Counted from the first letter of the stretch, positions 53,729 through 62,281 are shown. The stretch is 64,000 nucleotides of DNA from Arthrobacter sp. Leaf337 (GCF_001423745.1 NZ_LMPC01000002.1:62001-126000); one strand, 5' to 3'. The notes: a model not told the origin generated them from the sequence alone. A program made the numbers and translations.

Positions 53729-55096
53729 TTACCGGGCCACAAGTGCATGTGCCGCCTGGAAGCCGACCGCGGGTGTGGCCCTAAAGGCGTTGACAGCCCT
53801 ATCGGCGATAACTTGGGCGTCACTTCCGGAATCAAGGATCGTATTCCGAGCTGATTCGGAATCGACCATGACGGCCGTAACGGCGAGTCCGTCCGAAGCC
53901 TCGGTCGTCAACAGTGCGTCCACCTGAGCCGAGAAGCAGGAGTCACTTGACTTGGTGTGAACGTCCATCGCCACCACGTGGTTGTTGGAGACGAAGTTGC
54001 CGACCCCCGCCATCAGCCGGATGATGACAGGCGTCGCACCCGTCGGCCGGATGCTCTCTGCGTCGATGACCTCGGAGAAGTGGTTGCCGATGACAGAGTT
54101 GTTGCTGCCGCTGACACAGAGCAGTCCGTTGAGGTCGTTCAGTCCGTTGTCGACTCCCAGGAAGGGAGTCCAGGGCTCATGGTCACGCAGGAAGTGATTC
54201 GTGGCCACGAGGTTCTCCGAACTATTCGCTGCGAGAACCACCATTCCGGGGTAGAACGAATGCAAACGGTTGTTGGTGACGCTTGAACGCGTGACGCCGT
54301 CGAGATGGACGCTGCTCGCACCACGGGGGAAGACGTTGTTCGCGGTTATCAGGAGCCCGCCATGGTTCTCGGCGTAGATCGAGTGGCCCTTGAAGCCTGC
54401 TCCAACCAGGTTGTCGGTGATCTTTGATGCCTGTCCCCAGCCGCGCAGTTCGATGCAGCTTCCGCATTCAGCGATGAAGTTGTCGTGAATGGACAGCGCG
54501 TCCGCGTTGTAGATGGTGAGCGCGTTCTCAAGGTAGACAAAGCCCATGCCGGTTACGCGGAATGAGTCATTTTCGTTCGCGACGTAGATACCGGTCTTGC
54601 CGTTGACGTAGGTGTTCTCCGGATGCATTCCCGAGCCATCCGGGTTGAAGTGCAACCCGTCGATGCAGAAGTTGGAGAACTCGACCGAGCTGATCCGCGG
54701 GCTCCCGCTTCGCTCAACGTAGAAGGCGGCTCCCTTGGATTCCTCTCCGTCTCCGCCGAGGGGAATGTCGACGAGAATGCGGCTCCCTCCGGGCCACAGC
54801 TCATGCAGGTCGGGCCATTCGTCTTCGGGAACGTTGAACCGGATGCTCGAGGACGTAAAGCCGTGTCCCGAGCCCTGGATCCTGAGGAAGCTGACGTCGA
54901 TCACCACCTGCGTACGAAGGTGGTAGTCCCCGGGCGGAATGTAGATCACCGCGCCTGGCTTTCCTCCATCGTTCGCATCAGTGACCGTCTGCCGGTCCTT
55001 GATGTCAGCGATGATGCTGTTGATTACTTCACCGACGTCCTCGGACGGATTGCCGACGGGCCACGTAGTCACGTCGTAGTAGTTGTTGCTTGACAT
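53729..55096 (-). CDS. DFA III hydrolase / inulin fructotransferase family beta-helix enzyme (intracellular)
   Basis: A 455-aa right-handed parallel beta-helix protein of the inulin fructotransferase family. Family stretches are YDVTTWPVGNPSED, IIADIKDRQT, PGAVIYIPPGDYHLRTQV, GSGHGFTSSSIRFNVP, DLHELWPGGSR and AECGSCIELRGWGQASK. Asp205 and Glu216 are 11 residues apart, as are the catalytic pair I recall in the Bacillus fructotransferase. There is no signal peptide, unlike secreted fructotransferases. Cys387 sits where I recall a Cys in the Arthrobacter chlorophenolicus DFA III hydrolase. With an importer upstream and GH32 downstream, hydrolysis of DFA III to inulobiose is the best guess; DFA-forming activity cannot be excluded. 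Confidence 0.85.
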   Translation of the reverse strand: MSSNNYYDVTTWPVGNPSEDVGEVINSIIADIKDRQTVTDANDGGKPGAVIYIPPGDYHLRTQVVIDVSFLRIQGSGHGFTSSSIRFNVPEDEWPDLHELWPGGSRILVDIPLGGDGEESKGAAFYVERSGSPRISSVEFSNFCIDGLHFNPDGSGMHPENTYVNGKTGIYVANENDSFRVTGMGFVYLENALTIYNADALSIHDNFIAECGSCIELRGWGQASKITDNLVGAGFKGHSIYAENHGGLLITANNVFPRGASSVHLDGVTRSSVTNNRLHSFYPGMVVLAANSSENLVATNHFLRDHEPWTPFLGVDNGLNDLNGLLCVSGSNNSVIGNHFSEVIDAESIRPTGATPVIIRLMAGVGNFVSNNHVVAMDVHTKSSDSCFSAQVDALLTTEASDGLAVTAVMVDSESARNTILDSGSDAQVIADRAVNAFRATPAVGFQAAHALVAR

Positions 55097-55123
55097 AGGT
55101 TCTTCCCTTTGTGTTGTGGTTGC

Positions 55124-56128
55124 TCAGCCCTTGACGGCGCCGAGCGTCATGCCGGCGACGATCTTGCGCTGCAAGAGAAGTGTGAGGAGGATGACCGGGA
55201 TCGAGTAGACGGCGGCCAGTGCCGTCATGGATCCCCAGTCGAGGCCGAACTGGGTCTGGAAATTCGCGATGACCACGGGGGTTGTCTGGGAGCGGATCGC
55301 CGTCATCAGCAGTGCGAACAGGAACTCGTTCCAGGAGGCCAGGAAGGCGAAGATCGCGGTGACCGCGATGCCGCCGGAGACCACCGGGATGACCACCCGC
55401 CACAATGCACCCAGCCTGCTGCAGCCGTCCACCGTTGCCGCCTCCTCCAGGTCCTGAGGTACAGCTTCGAAGAAGCTGGACATCAGCCAGATGGACAGCG
55501 GCAGGGAGATGGTGGTGTGCGCGATCGACAGTGCGATCGGTGTGTCAGCAAGTCCCGCCGTCGCCATCATGGAGGCGAGCGGGATGCCGATGGCCACCGG
55601 CGGCACCATCCGGGTGACCAGGGCCGCCATGATGAAGACCCTGCCACTCGGTGTCTTGTACCGGGTGATGCCGTAGGCCGCCGGGACGGCAAGCACCAGC
55701 GACAGGAGTGTGCTGATGATGGCGGTCTGTGCGCTGTTGATGAACGACGCCAGCACCCCGCTCCGACCGAGGGCATTGGTGTAGTTCTCCAGCGTCCATT
55801 CCCGGGGCAGGATCGTTGGCGGGACCGCGATGGTGTCGATCGGGGTCTTGAAGGAGGTGAACAGCAGGTAGAGGAAAGGGAAGGCGTAGAGCACCATGGC
55901 TGCTGCCAGCAGGATCCAGAGCAGGGTCCGGGTGCTGCGCTTTCCGGCCTCGAGGCCTTCGGCGTGGTGCCGGCGGCGGCGGTTGTTGCCCGCCGTCGTC
56001 GGGGCCTCCTGGCCGTTGTTCGGGCCGGCAGGCACGACGCCGGTGTGCCGGGGACGATGGGGCAACTCACCGGCGGAGTTTCCGCCGGTGGTTCCTCCCC
56101 CGGTGGGGCGCGTTTCGGCGATGCTCAT
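55124..56128 (-). CDS. Carbohydrate ABC transporter permease (MalG/UgpE-like)
   Basis: A 334-aa permease. It starts at ATG 56128, overlapping the previous permease stop (ATGA); the much longer open frame to 57061 is a shadow of that gene. A 60-residue Gly/Pro/Arg-rich cytoplasmic N-terminus is followed by six helices and the EAA loop LEEAATVDGCSRLGALWRVVIPVV. The MalG-type ending KIVAGMTLGAVKG is present. The DFA-type enzyme gene starts 27 bases downstream. Confidence 0.93.
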   Translation of the reverse strand: MSIAETRPTGGGTTGGNSAGELPHRPRHTGVVPAGPNNGQEAPTTAGNNRRRRHHAEGLEAGKRSTRTLLWILLAAAMVLYAFPFLYLLFTSFKTPIDTIAVPPTILPREWTLENYTNALGRSGVLASFINSAQTAIISTLLSLVLAVPAAYGITRYKTPSGRVFIMAALVTRMVPPVAIGIPLASMMATAGLADTPIALSIAHTTISLPLSIWLMSSFFEAVPQDLEEAATVDGCSRLGALWRVVIPVVSGGIAVTAIFAFLASWNEFLFALLMTAIRSQTTPVVIANFQTQFGLDWGSMTALAAVYSIPVILLTLLLQRKIVAGMTLGAVKG

Positions 56129-57015
56129 CAGTTGTCCTTTCCTGGCCGCCAGATGGTGGCCACCGCGAAGAACGCGACGCCGAGCATTGCCAGCAGGTAG
56201 ATGGTGCCCATGGCGCTGGCCAGGCCGGGATCGCCGAAGCGGATCATGGTGCGGTAGATCAGCAGGCTCATGGTTTCGGAGGCGGACTGGGGGCCGCCGT
56301 TGGTCTGGATCAGGATGGTGTCGAAGGCCCTGGCGGCATCGATCCCGCGGACTACCAGCGCCACGGCGATGACCGGCCGCAGCAGGGGCAGGATGATCCG
56401 GAACAGCAGCGTGGGGGCCTTGGCGCCGTCCAGGCGGGCGGCCTCTATCAGGTCTCCCGGAATGTTCTGGAGACCGGCGAACAGCACCAGGCACATAAAG
56501 GACGTGGTGAGCCAGATGTCGGGAACGGCCACGGAGAACAGCACGATGTCCGGGTTGGAGAGCCAGCCGATCTGGTTGGGGTTCTGCAGGATGCCGGCCT
56601 GGTGCAGGAGCGTGCCGATCAGGCCGAAGTTGTCGATCATTAGGAATTTCCACAGGAGCCCTGCCACGATCGGGGCGATCATCAGCGGGTAGAGGAACAC
56701 GGTCCGCCAGACCTCGGATTTGCGACCCAGGGTGGTGAACAGCAGGGCCATTCCCAGGCCGAGGGCGAATTCGAGGGTGACCACCACCAAGGTGTAGGCC
56801 AGCGTGCGCCAGCCTGCTCCCATGAATGCCTCGGAGGTGAATGCCCGGACGTAGTTGTCCAGGCCCACGAAGTCGCGGGGGCCGCCGGCCATGGGTGAGA
56901 TCTTGAAGAAGCTGTCCGCGACGAGCCGGAACAGCGGGTAGGCCACGAATACTGCGAGGAACAGGCCCGCCGGAGCCATGAGGTACAGGGCGAAGCGGCG
57001 ATCGGAGATACGCAC
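56128..57015 (-). CDS. Carbohydrate ABC transporter permease (MalF/UgpA-like)
   Basis: A 295-aa permease with six helices. N-terminus RRFALYLMAPAGLFLAVFVAYPLFRLV and the EAA loop LIEAARLDGAKAPTLLFRIILPLLRPV are typical of sugar importers of the CUT1 group. GTG start at 57015, 66 bases after the substrate-binding gene. It forms the channel with the next permease. No dedicated ATPase is encoded here, so a shared MsiK-type ATPase elsewhere is expected. Confidence 0.93.
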   Translation of the reverse strand: MRISDRRFALYLMAPAGLFLAVFVAYPLFRLVADSFFKISPMAGGPRDFVGLDNYVRAFTSEAFMGAGWRTLAYTLVVVTLEFALGLGMALLFTTLGRKSEVWRTVFLYPLMIAPIVAGLLWKFLMIDNFGLIGTLLHQAGILQNPNQIGWLSNPDIVLFSVAVPDIWLTTSFMCLVLFAGLQNIPGDLIEAARLDGAKAPTLLFRIILPLLRPVIAVALVVRGIDAARAFDTILIQTNGGPQSASETMSLLIYRTMIRFGDPGLASAMGTIYLLAMLGVAFFAVATIWRPGKDN

Positions 57016-57081
57016 GGTTTTCTCTTCTGTTGGTTGGGGCCGCGGCCGGCACCAATGGCATCAGGTGCCGGCCGCGGAGTC

Positions 57082-58359
57082 TTACTTGAGGAGTGCCTGG
57101 ATCTGCTTCTTGGCATCAGCCAGGAGGGTTGCGGAGTCCCCGCCGGCCACTGCCTTTTGCAGCATGGGAACGAGGACGGTGTCCACGATCTGCTGCCACT
57201 TCTCGGTGGCGGGGCGGGTGGCCGTTGCGTTCCCGTTGAGGGTCTGGATGAGCGGCTTGAAGCTCTCGTAGCCAGCCTGGTCCTGGTACTTTTCGAAGGC
57301 CGAGATCCGGGAGGCGAGGCCCAGGCTGGACTCGATTCCCATGCTGTTGTGCTCGTACGCGCACTTCACGAACTTCTTGGCGTTGTCCGTGTTCTTGGTG
57401 GCCTTCGGGACGCTCAGGTACCAGGGGCCGGGGACGCCCGCCACGCCGGCGGAGCCGCTGATCATGGCCGCCGTGCCCACCTTGCCTGCAACGGGGGCAT
57501 CCTTGGGGATCTGCCGGTAGGCGTGGGCCCAGAACCGGGTCATGGCGGTCTTGCCCTGGTTGAACAGGTTCTGGGCAGCGGCCCAGTCCACCTGTGCCGC
57601 GCCCGGGGGAGCCGACTTGGTCATGCTGACGTAGAAGTCGAGGGCTTCTTTGTGGGCGGCGTTGTCGATGATCACGTTGTTGTTTTCGTCCAGGACCGCG
57701 GCGGATCCCGCCTGCAGCACGTGGGCGAGCCATTCGGTTTCCACCGCGCCCTTGACGTCGGTGCCGTACATGCCGTCCTTGGTGAAGAACTCGGAAATGT
57801 CCTGGTACTGCTTCCACGTGGTGGGCGCGGCAAGGGCGTAGCCGTACTTGGCCTGGAAGTCCGACTTGTTCTTGGTGTCCTCGAAGAGGTCCTTGCGGTA
57901 GAGGATGATTTCGGCGTTGGTCCACGCCGGCATGCCGATGAAGTGTCCGTCCACCTCGGCTTCTTTCACCAGGGCGGGGAAGATGTCCTTCTTGGCTTCG
58001 TCGGTGAACATTTCGTCGATGGGCTGGACGGCATCCTTGAAACTGGGCAGCCAGACTGAGTCCAGGGCGGCGACATCGAACGACACGGTGCCGGAGGAGA
58101 ATTCGCTGGAGAGCCTGTTGAACAGGCCGTCATACGGGAGCTCGACGAAGTTGACGTCGAGTCCGGTGTCCTTCTTGCATTGTTCGGCAACGCCGGCCAG
58201 CTCTGCGTGACCGCCGGCTTCAACCAGGACGTTGATGGAGCTGGCAGCGCTACCGGACGTGGCCGGTCCCCCGGCGCCGCAAGCGGTGGATGCCAGAAGC
58301 ACCGCGATGGACAATCCGCCGACGGCGGCGAGCCTGGAGATCTTGATTCGAGAGGACAT
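57082..58359 (-). CDS. Extracellular sugar-binding lipoprotein of the fructan/DFA operon
   Basis: A 425-aa family 1 solute-binding protein. ATG 58359 is chosen for the AAAGGGAG site upstream and a clean lipoprotein signal (SSRIKISRLAAVGG, lipobox ASTACG); 33 upstream codons are rejected. The mature part has the expected DVAALDSVWLPSFKDAVQPIDE, GKTAMTRFWAH and PGPWYLSVPKATK features. First gene of the importer-enzyme operon; ligand likely DFA III or inulo-oligosaccharide by context. Confidence 0.92.
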   Translation of the reverse strand: MSSRIKISRLAAVGGLSIAVLLASTACGAGGPATSGSAASSINVLVEAGGHAELAGVAEQCKKDTGLDVNFVELPYDGLFNRLSSEFSSGTVSFDVAALDSVWLPSFKDAVQPIDEMFTDEAKKDIFPALVKEAEVDGHFIGMPAWTNAEIILYRKDLFEDTKNKSDFQAKYGYALAAPTTWKQYQDISEFFTKDGMYGTDVKGAVETEWLAHVLQAGSAAVLDENNNVIIDNAAHKEALDFYVSMTKSAPPGAAQVDWAAAQNLFNQGKTAMTRFWAHAYRQIPKDAPVAGKVGTAAMISGSAGVAGVPGPWYLSVPKATKNTDNAKKFVKCAYEHNSMGIESSLGLASRISAFEKYQDQAGYESFKPLIQTLNGNATATRPATEKWQQIVDTVLVPMLQKAVAGGDSATLLADAKKQIQALLK

Positions 58360-58429
58360 CGCTGTCGACTCCCTTTCTATTGGTCTGAAAGTGCGGTTGG
58401 GGTGGGACGGAACACTAAGTCTCTTGTGA

Positions 58430-58456
58430 AAAACCGTTTTGCCAAATCGACTTGGC
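58430..58456 (-). promoter_or_regulatory. LacI-type operators at the fructan operon promoter
   Basis: GCCAAATCGACTTGGC (58441-58456) is palindromic at 14 of 16 bases with a central TCGA, the usual LacI-family form. Next to it AAAAC-C-GTTTT (58430-58440) is a second perfect palindrome around one base. Both cover the expected transcription start. Confidence 0.65.
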
Positions 58457-58459
58457 ATG

Positions 58460-58489
58460 ACTTTAGAGGAGTTGTTTTGAAGGTGTCAA
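58460..58489 (-). promoter_or_regulatory. Promoter of the fructan/DFA operon
   Basis: On the minus strand a perfect -35 TTGACA (58484-58489) is 18 bases from TAAAGT (58460-58465). The start of transcription would fall within the LacI-type palindrome, about 95 bases before the lipoprotein ATG. Confidence 0.65.
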
Positions 58490-58715
58490 GGGTCACATTT
58501 TCCTGCTGTGCGGGTATTGACCCGGCTTGGCCCCGAGGCCTAGCATCAGGGGCAGCTGTGTGAGGAATCGATTTGGCGCCTCATTGCTGCACCACCGGTT
58601 GAGGGAGGTGGAAGCGGACCCGGGTTTTAGGGAAGCGGCTAGTAGTAATGGGCTGTGTCCATCCGTTCTCCATGGGAGCACAATGAATCCACCCTTATCT
58701 TGGTGGTGATGACCC

Positions 58716-59657
58716 GTGGCGCTGGCAATCGTGGTTGTTTGTACGTTCCTGCTGTTGGTTGCCTTGGCAATTGTCATCGTCTGGGGAGGACGCTCCATAA
58801 GTGGACCGCCGGCGCCGGCGGCTTTAACGGCGGATCTTCCGGTGCCTTCGTCAGCGCCCGTACGGGATGCTGTGGTGGACGCCCAGGTCTCGGCGCTGCG
58901 CAAGTACTGGTGGTGGGCCAACGTGGCCACGGTGGCCGGGGTCGCATCGGGGCTGCTGGTCGGGTGGGCCGGCGGAAGGCTGGTCATGCGGGTGCTGGCC
59001 GTCACTTCGCCCGCGTCAGCCCAGGGCCGCCTGACCGAGGCCCAGGCCAATGTGGGCTTTCCCACCATTGAGGGCAGTATTGCCCTGCTGTTTTTCGCGG
59101 GACTTCCGGCAGGCTTCGCCGCCGCCATCATTTACGTGCTCATACACCGGTGGCTCCCTGCCGGCCGGTGGGCAGGGCCGGTGCTGGGCGTTTTGATTCT
59201 TCTCGTTTTCGGCGCCTCGGTGGAACCGTTCCGCGCAGACAACATCGACTTTTCCATTGTGGGTCCGGGCTGGCTGTCCGCGGTGCTCTTCTCCGTAATG
59301 GCCATCCTGCACGGTGCCGTGGTGGCGGCTGTGGCGGGGGCATTCAGTCAAGGCCTTCCGCTTCCTTCCGGACAGAACTGGAAGTACTACCTGCCGCTGC
59401 TGGCGGCCGTGCTGTTCGTGCCTGCGGGCGTGTTGCTGGGCGCCGGTGCACTGGGGGTGATGGTGTGGGCGCAGGCGGCTGCAGTTATCCGGGCCCGGCG
59501 GCTGCGTGCGGGCCGCGAGGCGCGTGTGGCCAGGAAGCCAGGGACCGGCCGTCGCGGAGGGGCCGTTGACTGGGCGGGGCGCGCGGTCCTCGGCCTGGCA
59601 GCGGTGGCGGCCCTGCCTCCCTTCGTCAGCGCAGTGACGTCGATTGTTTCACGCTGA
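58716..59657 (+). CDS. Hypothetical multi-helix membrane protein, 313 aa
   Basis: GTG start. One N-terminal helix, a Pro/Ala-rich segment, then about six further helices with VATVAGVASGLLVGWAGGRLVMRVLAV, a GRLTEAQANVGFPTIEGSIALLFFAGLPAGF region, and a basic cytoplasmic loop near 265-285. I do not recognise a functional family; such proteins are scattered in Micrococcaceae. Its 3' end overlaps the convergent kinase-like gene by 32 bases. Confidence 0.7.
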   Translation: MALAIVVVCTFLLLVALAIVIVWGGRSISGPPAPAALTADLPVPSSAPVRDAVVDAQVSALRKYWWWANVATVAGVASGLLVGWAGGRLVMRVLAVTSPASAQGRLTEAQANVGFPTIEGSIALLFFAGLPAGFAAAIIYVLIHRWLPAGRWAGPVLGVLILLVFGASVEPFRADNIDFSIVGPGWLSAVLFSVMAILHGAVVAAVAGAFSQGLPLPSGQNWKYYLPLLAAVLFVPAGVLLGAGALGVMVWAQAAAVIRARRLRAGREARVARKPGTGRRGGAVDWAGRAVLGLAAVAALPPFVSAVTSIVSR

Positions 59658-60306
59658 TCCGTCCGGCTCCACCGGCCGGATTGCCCGCTGTGCCGCTGGC
59701 TGCGCCGTGGATGGCGTCGGTGAGCTCGGCAAGGACCTCGTCCTGGGTGGCGCCGGCGTCGATCAGGACAAACCGCGGAAAGTCCGGAAGGGCGCGGTAG
59801 CCCTCACTGAGCGCGGTCAGTTCCTCCAGTGTTTCGATGTCCGTACCCCGCCGGAGGATGCGCTCCAGTGCCCGCTGCGGAGCGACGTCGAAGTGGATCA
59901 CCAGGTCCGGCGCAGGGAGGCGCCGCAGCAGCCAGGGGATGAACCGGCCGGGCCGGATCCCCCGGACGCTGCGCAGGGCAAGCTGGCAGTAGAGGTGGCG
60001 GTCCATGACCACCAGGCCGGAAAACCTGCGTGCCCGGGCGTGCGACACCAGCACGTTGGCCGTCCGGATCACTGTCTCCAGTGCGTCAGCCAGACGGGGG
60101 CTAAGCGGAACGCCGGAGCGTTCGGACCACTGGGTCATGTTGCGGCGGCCGGCGTGATTGCGCAGCAGCAGGGCGCGGCCGCCTGCCAGGCGGGCGGCGT
60201 CAACGGCTGCGCGTGCAGCGGTGGTCTTTCCGGCACCGTCAATTCCGGTGAGGACAATCAGCAGGGGTGGCTCGTTTCGTTGGGGCGGACTGTACAGCGC
60301 GTGGCG
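59626..60306 (-). CDS. dTMP kinase-like P-loop nucleotide kinase with no standard start codon
   Basis: The frame is open from 60306 to the stop at 59626. It encodes Walker A GIDGAGKTT (about 60223-60249), the DRH of the DRY/DRH motif in VVMDRHLYCQLALRS, and LVIHFDVAPQRALERI, as in thymidylate kinase-like proteins. The first ATG (60138) lies after the P-loop and would give a dead product. Upstream of the P-loop the frame has no ATG, GTG or TTG, only CTG (60297, 60264, 60261) and ATT. Either a non-standard start is used or a frameshift joins it to the ATG at 60379 in the next frame. Bounds are the maximum open frame. Confidence 0.7.
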   Translation of the reverse strand, partial: RHALYSPPQRNEPPLLIVLTGIDGAGKTTAARAAVDAARLAGGRALLLRNHAGRRNMTQWSERSGVPLSPRLADALETVIRTANVLVSHARARRFSGLVVMDRHLYCQLALRSVRGIRPGRFIPWLLRRLPAPDLVIHFDVAPQRALERILRRGTDIETLEELTALSEGYRALPDFPRFVLIDAGATQDEVLAELTDAIHGAASGTAGNPAGGAGRISVKQSTSLR

Positions 60307-60442
60307 TCAATAGTTCAACGAGGCGGCGGACCGGATTGTCCCCGTAGAACTTGTTCGTTGTTCGCCGTCCGGATTTCATGCGCCGTTAATGGCGGGGTTC
60401 TAGCGTGGTCCTTCAGGCACCATTCGCTAGAAGGGATCCACC

Positions 60443-60922
60443 ATGGCCGACATTGCTGCTGTGCTGGGACGGCTCACTCCGGAAGAGCTCGACGAGCTCC
60501 GGGAGATTGGTCCGCAGGGGCACCTCACCAGGCGCCTTGTTGACGCACTGGACAGGGCGGCCGGCGGGGTGGGTGCGGGCCGGGGCTACTATGTGCCCAC
60601 GGGAAGCGTGAGTGCAACGGGCGGTCCCCACCTTGTGCTGCGAAGTGACGTGTCCGCCTGGCTGTTCGGCGCGGAACCGCAGGTTCCGCACGGACATCAG
60701 GCCGACAACGTGCCAGCCGGATCCGCACGGCCGGAAACCGACTGGTCGGAGCTGCGCCCCGGAGACAAGGTGGCGGTTGTGCGGGGCAACCGGGTCACGG
60801 CGTCGGGCATTGTTGACTCCATGACCGACGACGCCTCCACCGTGTGGGTGCTGTTCGAAGGCGTCGCGCCGCGGCGCATGTTCCACCGCGAGGACCCGGA
60901 CGACCTTCGCCCCGTCCGCTAA
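60443..60922 (+). CDS. Hypothetical protein, 159 aa
   Basis: A soluble protein with an N-terminal helical part (ADIAAVLGRLTPEELDELREIG, LTRRLVDALDRAAGG) and a C-terminal SH3-like beta part (LRPGDKVAVVRGNRVTASGIVDSMTDD, VWVLFEGVAPRRMFHRED). The beta part resembles small nucleotide- or protein-binding barrels, but I cannot name a family. AAGGGATCC precedes the ATG. Function unknown. Confidence 0.7.
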   Translation: MADIAAVLGRLTPEELDELREIGPQGHLTRRLVDALDRAAGGVGAGRGYYVPTGSVSATGGPHLVLRSDVSAWLFGAEPQVPHGHQADNVPAGSARPETDWSELRPGDKVAVVRGNRVTASGIVDSMTDDASTVWVLFEGVAPRRMFHREDPDDLRPVR

Positions 60923-60954
60923 ACAAGCTTAGGAATTCAGGCGGGGCCAGGGGC

Positions 60955-61359
60955 CTACTCCGCCTTGGCGCGGGCTTTCTTGGCGTCCTTCTTGGCGGCC
61001 TCGTCCTTGACGCGCTGTGCTTCGGCGCGGACTGCGGCGTGCGTGGAGCGCTCGGTGACCAGCCAGGCCGGGGGAGCCTGGAGCAGCGCGGTGATTTCCG
61101 CCGTCGTGAGTGCTTCCTCGACGCCGCCGCGGGCCAGGCCGCTGATGGAAACGTTCAGCTTCTGTGCCACCACCGGGCGGGGGTGCGGGCCGTTGCGGCG
61201 GAGTTCAGCCAGCCACTCCGGCGGGTTGGCCTGGAGCTCGGCGAAATCGGCGCGGGTGATAACCGAATCCTGGAACTCCTGGGGTGTTGCGGGCAGGTAG
61301 ATGCCAAGCTTCTTGGCAACGGTGGCCGGCTTCATGGACTGGGAGTTTGCAGAGGTCAT
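60955..61359 (-). CDS. DUF5997 family protein
   Basis: A 134-aa protein of an uncharacterised actinobacterial family: KPATVAKKLGIYLPATPQEFQDSVITRADFAELQANPPEWLAELRRNGPHPRPVVAQKL (read in parts), then LTTAEITALL and a Lys/Ala-rich C-terminal tail. LNVSISGLARGGV looks like a helix-turn-helix region, suggesting nucleic acid binding. It is divergent from a stand-alone LysR effector domain; I recall this pair being neighbours in other actinobacteria. Confidence 0.82.
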   Translation of the reverse strand: MTSANSQSMKPATVAKKLGIYLPATPQEFQDSVITRADFAELQANPPEWLAELRRNGPHPRPVVAQKLNVSISGLARGGVEEALTTAEITALLQAPPAWLVTERSTHAAVRAEAQRVKDEAAKKDAKKARAKAE

Positions 61360-61437
61360 GCTTCAAGGGTATCCGGCCGGAGCCTGAGTGGGCACCGGTA
61401 CTGAACTCAGCACCGGCCCGGGCGGTACTGTGAACAT

Positions 61438-62226
61438 GTGTCCGCAGCAGAAGAAGCACCCCAGACCCCCGACGAAACCGCCGCCATCCCGGCCGAAGAT
61501 GCAGCGCGGGAGCTGCGCTTCGCCTACGTTGCCGGCGTGACGCCGGGGAAGTGGATCCGGCGGTGGGAAGAACGGATGCCGGACGTTCCGCTGCACTCCT
61601 TCATGTCCGACGACGGCACACAGCTTTCGGTCCTGCGTGACGGTTCCGCGGACCTCAGCTTCGTCCGGCTCCCGGTGGAGCGCGAAGGCTTGAACGTGAT
61701 CCCCCTCTATGAGGAGCAGCCAGTGGTGGTTGCTCCCAAGGGGCACGAGATTTCGGTCTTTGAAGAAGTGGCCTTGGCGGACCTTGACGCGGAAACATTC
61801 CTGGACGTGGCGGAACTCGGCGGCCCGGAAGCGGCCCTGCAGGTGGTGGCATCCGGTGCGGGGCTTGCCATCCTTCCGATGTCCGTTGCCCGCCATTTCA
61901 ACGTGAAGGACACGGTGGCGCGGAAACTCACCGGCGCACCCACCACCCAGATTGCGCTGGCCTGGCTCAACGAGGCGACCCGCGAGGCAGCGGCGGACGC
62001 TGCGGACCAGGCGACGGGTGAAGTGATCGAGGAGTTCATCGGCATTGTCCGGGGCCGGACCGCCCAGAGCTCCCGCCAGCCGTCGGCGAAGGTGGAGCCA
62101 CCCAAGAAGGAGCCGAAGCCTGACCGTCGGGGGACCGTCGTCAAGAAGCCCAAAGTGGCCCAGCGCTACGCTCCTAATCCGGACAAGGGCCGGGGCAAAG
62201 GTTCACGGAAAAAAGGCAAGCGCTGA
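61438..62226 (+). CDS. Stand-alone LysR-type effector-binding domain protein
   Basis: A 262-aa protein with a LysR substrate-binding fold but no helix-turn-helix. ELRFAYVAGVTPGKWIRRW, GSADLSFVRLP, PVVVAPKGHEIS and LPMSVARHF match the LysR effector domain. The last about 60 residues are a Lys/Arg/Pro-rich tail (EPPKKEPKPDRR, GRGKGSRKKGKR), which could bind nucleic acid or acidic proteins. GTG start. It is divergent from DUF5997 with 78 bases between, an arrangement that suggests functional pairing. Confidence 0.82.
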   Translation: MSAAEEAPQTPDETAAIPAEDAARELRFAYVAGVTPGKWIRRWEERMPDVPLHSFMSDDGTQLSVLRDGSADLSFVRLPVEREGLNVIPLYEEQPVVVAPKGHEISVFEEVALADLDAETFLDVAELGGPEAALQVVASGAGLAILPMSVARHFNVKDTVARKLTGAPTTQIALAWLNEATREAAADAADQATGEVIEEFIGIVRGRTAQSSRQPSAKVEPPKKEPKPDRRGTVVKKPKVAQRYAPNPDKGRGKGSRKKGKR

Positions 62227-62281
62227 ACGGCATTCCGGGCCTATGGTTGGGCGTGTGGAACCTTCGACGGGAGCAGCCTTC

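Noticed and set aside
53729..55096. Secreted inulin fructotransferase
   Set aside because: The ATG gives the family N-terminus directly and no signal peptide is encoded upstream; the 27-base gap to the permease leaves no room for one.
55124..57061. A single 645-residue minus-strand protein
   Set aside because: Only the part from ATG 56128 is coding in this frame; upstream it overlaps the first permease in another frame. Two permeases overlapping by ATGA explain the region.
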